Of a DNA stretch of 64,000 bases, positions 61,308 through 64,000 are shown piece by piece (positions within the stretch are counted from its first letter, which is position 1; every line of letters begins with the position of its first letter). This stretch comes from Neolewinella aurantiaca. Lineage in GTDB: Bacteria; Bacteroidota; Bacteroidia; Chitinophagales; Saprospiraceae. The notes under the pieces were generated by a model that worked only from the letters and a program-made list of their open reading frames with translations, had not been told where the DNA came from and made no database searches. Location: assembly GCF_008014675.1 (NCBI RefSeq), contig NZ_VOXD01000017.1, positions 62,001 to 126,000 on the forward strand, read 5' to 3'. A program made the position numbers and the translations under genes.

Positions 61308-62210
61308 TTAGGAGCGCAAAAGATTCCGGAGTGCACCATCCAGTTCCGGGTACTCGTACGCAAAGCCAGTAGCCAGCAGCTTGCCGGCTGAGCAACGTGC
61401 CGAATCGAGCACGGTATGGCTCATCTCGCCCATCGCAAGTTTCATGGCAAAAGCGGGAGCCGGAACCACCAAAGCTGATTTATTCATCGCCGGGCCGAGG
61501 GCCCGGGCAAGTTCTTTATTGGTTACCGGATTTGGGGCCACCCCGTTGTATATTCCGGTAAGGTTTTTGCTGATGGCATGGCGGTAAGTATTGACCATAT
61601 CATCGATATGAATCCAGGAATAGAACTGGCTGCCGTCGCCAAAATAAGACGACACCCAAAAATTCAGCGGGATCAGCATTTTCTCAAGCGCGCCTTCGTC
61701 CGGATGCAACACAATACCCGTACGGATAATGCAGGTTGGGATATTGAGGTTGTCAATGTCAGCGACGCTGCCCTCCCAGGCTACGCAGCTCTTACTCAAA
61801 AAGCCATTGCCGGGTTTTGAAGGTTCGGTGAGCAGCTCGTTGCCCCGGTCACCGTAATACCCGATCGCCGACGCCGAGAGGTACAACTTCGGCTTTACGC
61901 CAAGGCGTGCCATTGTAGTGGCGAGCAGCAGCGTACTACCCGTCCGGCTATTGATGATTACCTGCTTCCGGGCTTCCGACCAACGTTTGCCGACAATACC
62001 GGCTCCGGCAAGGTTGATTACGTAGTCCACCCCGGCGAAAGCGGCGTCGTCAATAGTCTGCTCTTTCACGTCCCATACGAAAGTCTTGAAGGCGGCATCG
62101 GGCCTGGCCGACCGGCTCAGGATGCGGACCTCGTGTCCGTCGGCCGCAAGTGTCCGGGATAAGTGTTTACCGATAAATCCGGTTCCGCCGCCGATGAGTA
62201 TGGTTGACAT
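61308..62210 (-). CDS. TIGR01777-family NAD(P)-dependent epimerase-like oxidoreductase
   Basis: A 300-residue extended SDR: ILIGGGTGFIGKHL at the N-terminus, then VINLAGAGIVGKRWSEARK, SASAIGYYGDRG and the C-terminal DUF1731-like block (NPVTNKELARALG..PAFAMKLAMGEM). These features match the YfcH/SulA-type TIGR01777 group. The substrate is unknown. A single gene. The promoter region 62211-62270 is AT-rich. Confidence 0.93.
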   Translation of the reverse strand: MSTILIGGGTGFIGKHLSRTLAADGHEVRILSRSARPDAAFKTFVWDVKEQTIDDAAFAGVDYVINLAGAGIVGKRWSEARKQVIINSRTGSTLLLATTMARLGVKPKLYLSASAIGYYGDRGNELLTEPSKPGNGFLSKSCVAWEGSVADIDNLNIPTCIIRTGIVLHPDEGALEKMLIPLNFWVSSYFGDGSQFYSWIHIDDMVNTYRHAISKNLTGIYNGVAPNPVTNKELARALGPAMNKSALVVPAPAFAMKLAMGEMSHTVLDSARCSAGKLLATGFAYEYPELDGALRNLLRS

Positions 62211-62575
62211 TGCTTTCTGAGTTGAGGGTGATCATAATGTATAACAGGCTAACGTGAGTTACCCAACGACTGGTTCGTTACCAATCCTGACGGAACATCC
62301 GTTCTGCAAGCTTAATGCGGATTCCTGAGAAATGTTGAACTCCTGCCCGGTTTACACCCAAGTCAATCCACTACTAGACAAATGAGATGACCGGGCGCTT
62401 GAAGACCCGACTAAGTCAGGGCGCTTCAAGACCCTAATAGGGGATTTGTCTACCAGTATGCCTAAGTCAAAGTAGTTCGCTGTAGTCCGTCTCTCCTGCC
62501 CCGCCAGTTTCCAAAGAAAAAATTAGTCTGCAACCATCTTCGTTCTTTTCCGTTAGGTCAGAAAATCAAGCTACT
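62211..62575. other. Noncoding region with a bounded repeat element
   Basis: 365 bp between divergent genes. TAGACAAAT (62375-62383) and its complement (62444-62452) enclose two copies of GGGCGCTTnAAGACCC (62393-62408 and 62419-62434) spaced 26 bp apart. I see no gene; the promoter of the small ORF at 62576 must lie to its right. Confidence 0.6.
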
Positions 62576-62746
62576 ATGTTCGGACTATTCAAGAAAAACC
62601 CCATCAAGGCACTCGAAAAACAACACAAAAACCTGATGGAAGAAGCCATGGCGCTGCAGCGCAGTGGCGATTTGAAAGCCTATGCGACTAAGATTGCCGA
62701 AGCCGAAAAAGTGATGGATAAGATTGTGGCGGCGAATAATAAGTAA
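62576..62746 (+). CDS. Lacal_2735-like small cytoplasmic protein
   Basis: 56 residues: MFGLFKKNPIKALEKQHKNL followed by a charged helix with GDLKAYATKIAEAEKVMDKI. The MFGLFKK start and amphipathic helical remainder match the Lacal_2735 family seen in Bacteroidota. The function is unknown. It is too short for routine ORF cut-offs, but it has a strong codon pattern and lies just upstream of another tiny gene. Confidence 0.78.
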   Translation: MFGLFKKNPIKALEKQHKNLMEEAMALQRSGDLKAYATKIAEAEKVMDKIVAANNK

Positions 62747-62839
62747 TTGTTATTCCTGATCAGCAAGTGTATTCCCCCAGGATAAAATGAATGTGCATTA
62801 GTTTTCTATCAAAAATCAAACCTGATTCCCCACTCTGAA

Positions 62840-62983
62840 ATGAAAAAATCAGATCTACCCACTAAAGTCTGCCCGGTTTGCCAACGTCCGTTTACGTGGC
62901 GCAAAAAATGGGAAAAGGTCTGGGACGACGTGAAGTACTGTTCGGAACGTTGCCGCAGGAATAAAACAAAAGCGAACGCTTAA
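62840..62983 (+). CDS. DUF2256 zinc-ribbon-like protein
   Basis: 47 residues with two CxxC-type pairs: [20 protein letters not shown] and [12 protein letters not shown]. The CPVCxRPFxWRKKW and YCSxRCR pattern is the DUF2256 signature. It is probably zinc-binding; the role is unknown. It lies 93 bp after the 56-residue gene on the same strand. Confidence 0.9.
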   Translation: MKKSDLPTKVCPVCQRPFTWRKKWEKVWDDVKYCSERCRRNKTKANA

Positions 62984-63054
62984 CACTTAAACCACCGGCT
63001 GACGTCTCTGGTGCAGGGCCCCGGTCGTTGAGTAACAAACGCTAAATATTTCCG

Positions 63055-63705
63055 ATGAAAGATCGTCCGCACGAACTCCCTAACATCGCCGAAGCAGAGC
63101 AGGACGGCAACTTCGCCTTCCACCCCCGCAATGTCGTCCTGATGCTGATTATGTTCAGCCTCACGATGCTGTTCCTTGCGCTTTCGGCTGCCTTCGTTTA
63201 TACCCGGATTCAGAGCGACCTGCCGCCGATAAAGCTGCCCATTCTTTTCGTACTGAATACGGTAATCCTCATTGCCGGCAGCTACACCATGATTCTCGCC
63301 AAGCGTGCTTACCTCGCCGACGACACGAAACGGTATGTCAGGATGCTGTGGTACACCATGGGGTTGTCCGTTTTGTTTCTGGGTATGCAGTGTATTGCCT
63401 GGTACCAGCTCTTTGATCAGCAGGTGTATATCACTTCAGACAACTCTGCCGGTTATCTCTACGTCATTAGTGGCCTCCACTTTGCTCACGTCATCGGAGG
63501 CATTCCTTTCCTCGGCTTTTTCCTTTACCAGGCCGGGAAGTACATGAAAGAGCCCGTTTCTGTACTGGTTTACTTCTCAGACCCTTCCAAAAGGCTGAAC
63601 CTCCGTCTGCTCACGATGTACTGGCATTTTCTGGACGGGCTATGGATCTACCTGGTACTGTTCTTTTTCGTCAATCAACTCATCTGGCAGTTTTTCCCAA
63701 CCTGA
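63055..63705 (+). CDS. Haem-copper oxidase subunit III
   Basis: 216 residues with five membrane segments (from VVLMLIMFSLTMLFLALSAA to WIYLVLFFFVNQLIW). The conserved SGLHFAHVIGG and LTMYWHFLDGLWIYL are typical of cytochrome c oxidase subunit III (CoxC). Its seven-to-five helix reduction is normal in bacteria. Other oxidase subunits are not in the window. A terminal-respiration role is well supported. Confidence 0.92.
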   Translation: MKDRPHELPNIAEAEQDGNFAFHPRNVVLMLIMFSLTMLFLALSAAFVYTRIQSDLPPIKLPILFVLNTVILIAGSYTMILAKRAYLADDTKRYVRMLWYTMGLSVLFLGMQCIAWYQLFDQQVYITSDNSAGYLYVISGLHFAHVIGGIPFLGFFLYQAGKYMKEPVSVLVYFSDPSKRLNLRLLTMYWHFLDGLWIYLVLFFFVNQLIWQFFPT

Positions 63706-63782
63706 TAAGGCTGTGGTGAAGGATTCTCTTTTCCCGACATGACCTTATGTATCGGAATCAAGGCCAGTCCTTAAATTGCACC

Positions 63783-64000
63783 ATGAAGCAACACATCCTC
63801 CTCTCCCTTTTTCTTCTCTCCTTTGTTCAACTTTTCGCTCAGACACCGCCCGCTGCTGATGCACGTCTGTATGACATTGCCGACGCTCCGTCTGCCGATC
63901 GGCTGGAAGCCGACATCACCCGCCTTGCCGGCTTCGGCACCCGTCATACCCTTAGCGATACAACCTCAACGACCCGGGGCATCGGCGCTGCCCGTCGTTG
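63783..64000 (+). CDS. Start of an exported M28-like peptidase (runs off the right edge)
   Basis: 72 codons: signal peptide MKQHILLSLFLLSFVQLFAQ followed by RLEADITRLAGFGTRHTLSD, the opening commonly seen in exported M28-family aminopeptidases of Bacteroidota. The catalytic zinc motifs are beyond the window, so the family call rests on the N-terminal pattern only. Confidence 0.6.
   Translation, partial: MKQHILLSLFLLSFVQLFAQTPPAADARLYDIADAPSADRLEADITRLAGFGTRHTLSDTTSTTRGIGAARR

Overview
The window comes from a member of the Bacteroidota, most likely a Lewinella-like member of the Saprospiria. The supporting signs are a vanadium haloperoxidase with a type IX secretion (T9SS) C-terminal sorting domain, textbook Bacteroidota promoters of the TTTG-N19-TAnnTTTG type (clearest before tRNA-Thr), many lipoproteins and N-terminal signal peptides, a TonB receptor with a carboxypeptidase-like N-terminal domain, and the small families DUF2256, DUF1328 and Lacal_2735-like. 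The genus assignment is inference; no search could be run.

Layout. 0-2.7 kb: the 5' part of a UPF1-like helicase, a TlpA-type lipoprotein and two small exported proteins. 2.7-6.3 kb: a probable zinc-uptake locus (lipoprotein plus TonB receptor) divergent from a Zur-like Fur regulator, with a clean palindrome in the shared promoter. 6.5-8 kb: a lipoprotein, a cysteine-rich secreted protein whose signal peptide is out of frame at a run of seven As, and a small helix-turn-helix-like ORF. 8.1-10.1 kb: prfC and tRNA-Thr. 10.1-19.4 kb: an accessory redox island with two AraC regulators, a CxxC carboxymuconolactone-decarboxylase-like protein, a cupin lipoprotein, an SDR, a luciferase-like flavoenzyme, an alcohol dehydrogenase, a metallo-hydrolase and an NAD-binding protein. 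Two inverted copies of a palindromic element flank its core. 19.4-33.5 kb: small membrane proteins, a metallopeptidase, the haloperoxidase, metH, proC, glnS and a TPR histidine kinase/LytTR pair. 34-47.6 kb: two tandem paralogous giant secreted proteins of about 2,100-2,200 residues each. 47.7-55.1 kb: nrdA-nrdB, a cluster of DnaA boxes, and the rplM-rpsI-rpsB-tsf operon. 55.5-64 kb: DUF1761, a GAF histidine kinase, an LmbE-family deacetylase, cytochrome c, YfiT/DinB, a TIGR01777 oxidoreductase, two tiny ORFs, cytochrome oxidase subunit III and the start of an M28-like peptidase.

Three things stand out. First, metH carries an in-frame insertion of about 245 residues, exactly between its cap and cobalamin domains. 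It encodes a complete DUF559 (PD-(D/E)xK-type) nuclease domain bounded by about 54-bp inverted repeats. Second, an 18-19 bp sequence, TTGCACCTGCG-NNN-GCGCC, occurs 13 times with no more than one mismatch, plus three degenerate copies. Most intergenic copies lie 5' of a gene and point towards it. Others are translated inside signal peptides or variable linkers. Third, the giant protein pair shares a short conserved C-terminal tail in place of any T9SS domain I can recognise, and one of the pair carries a ten-G tract in its reading frame.
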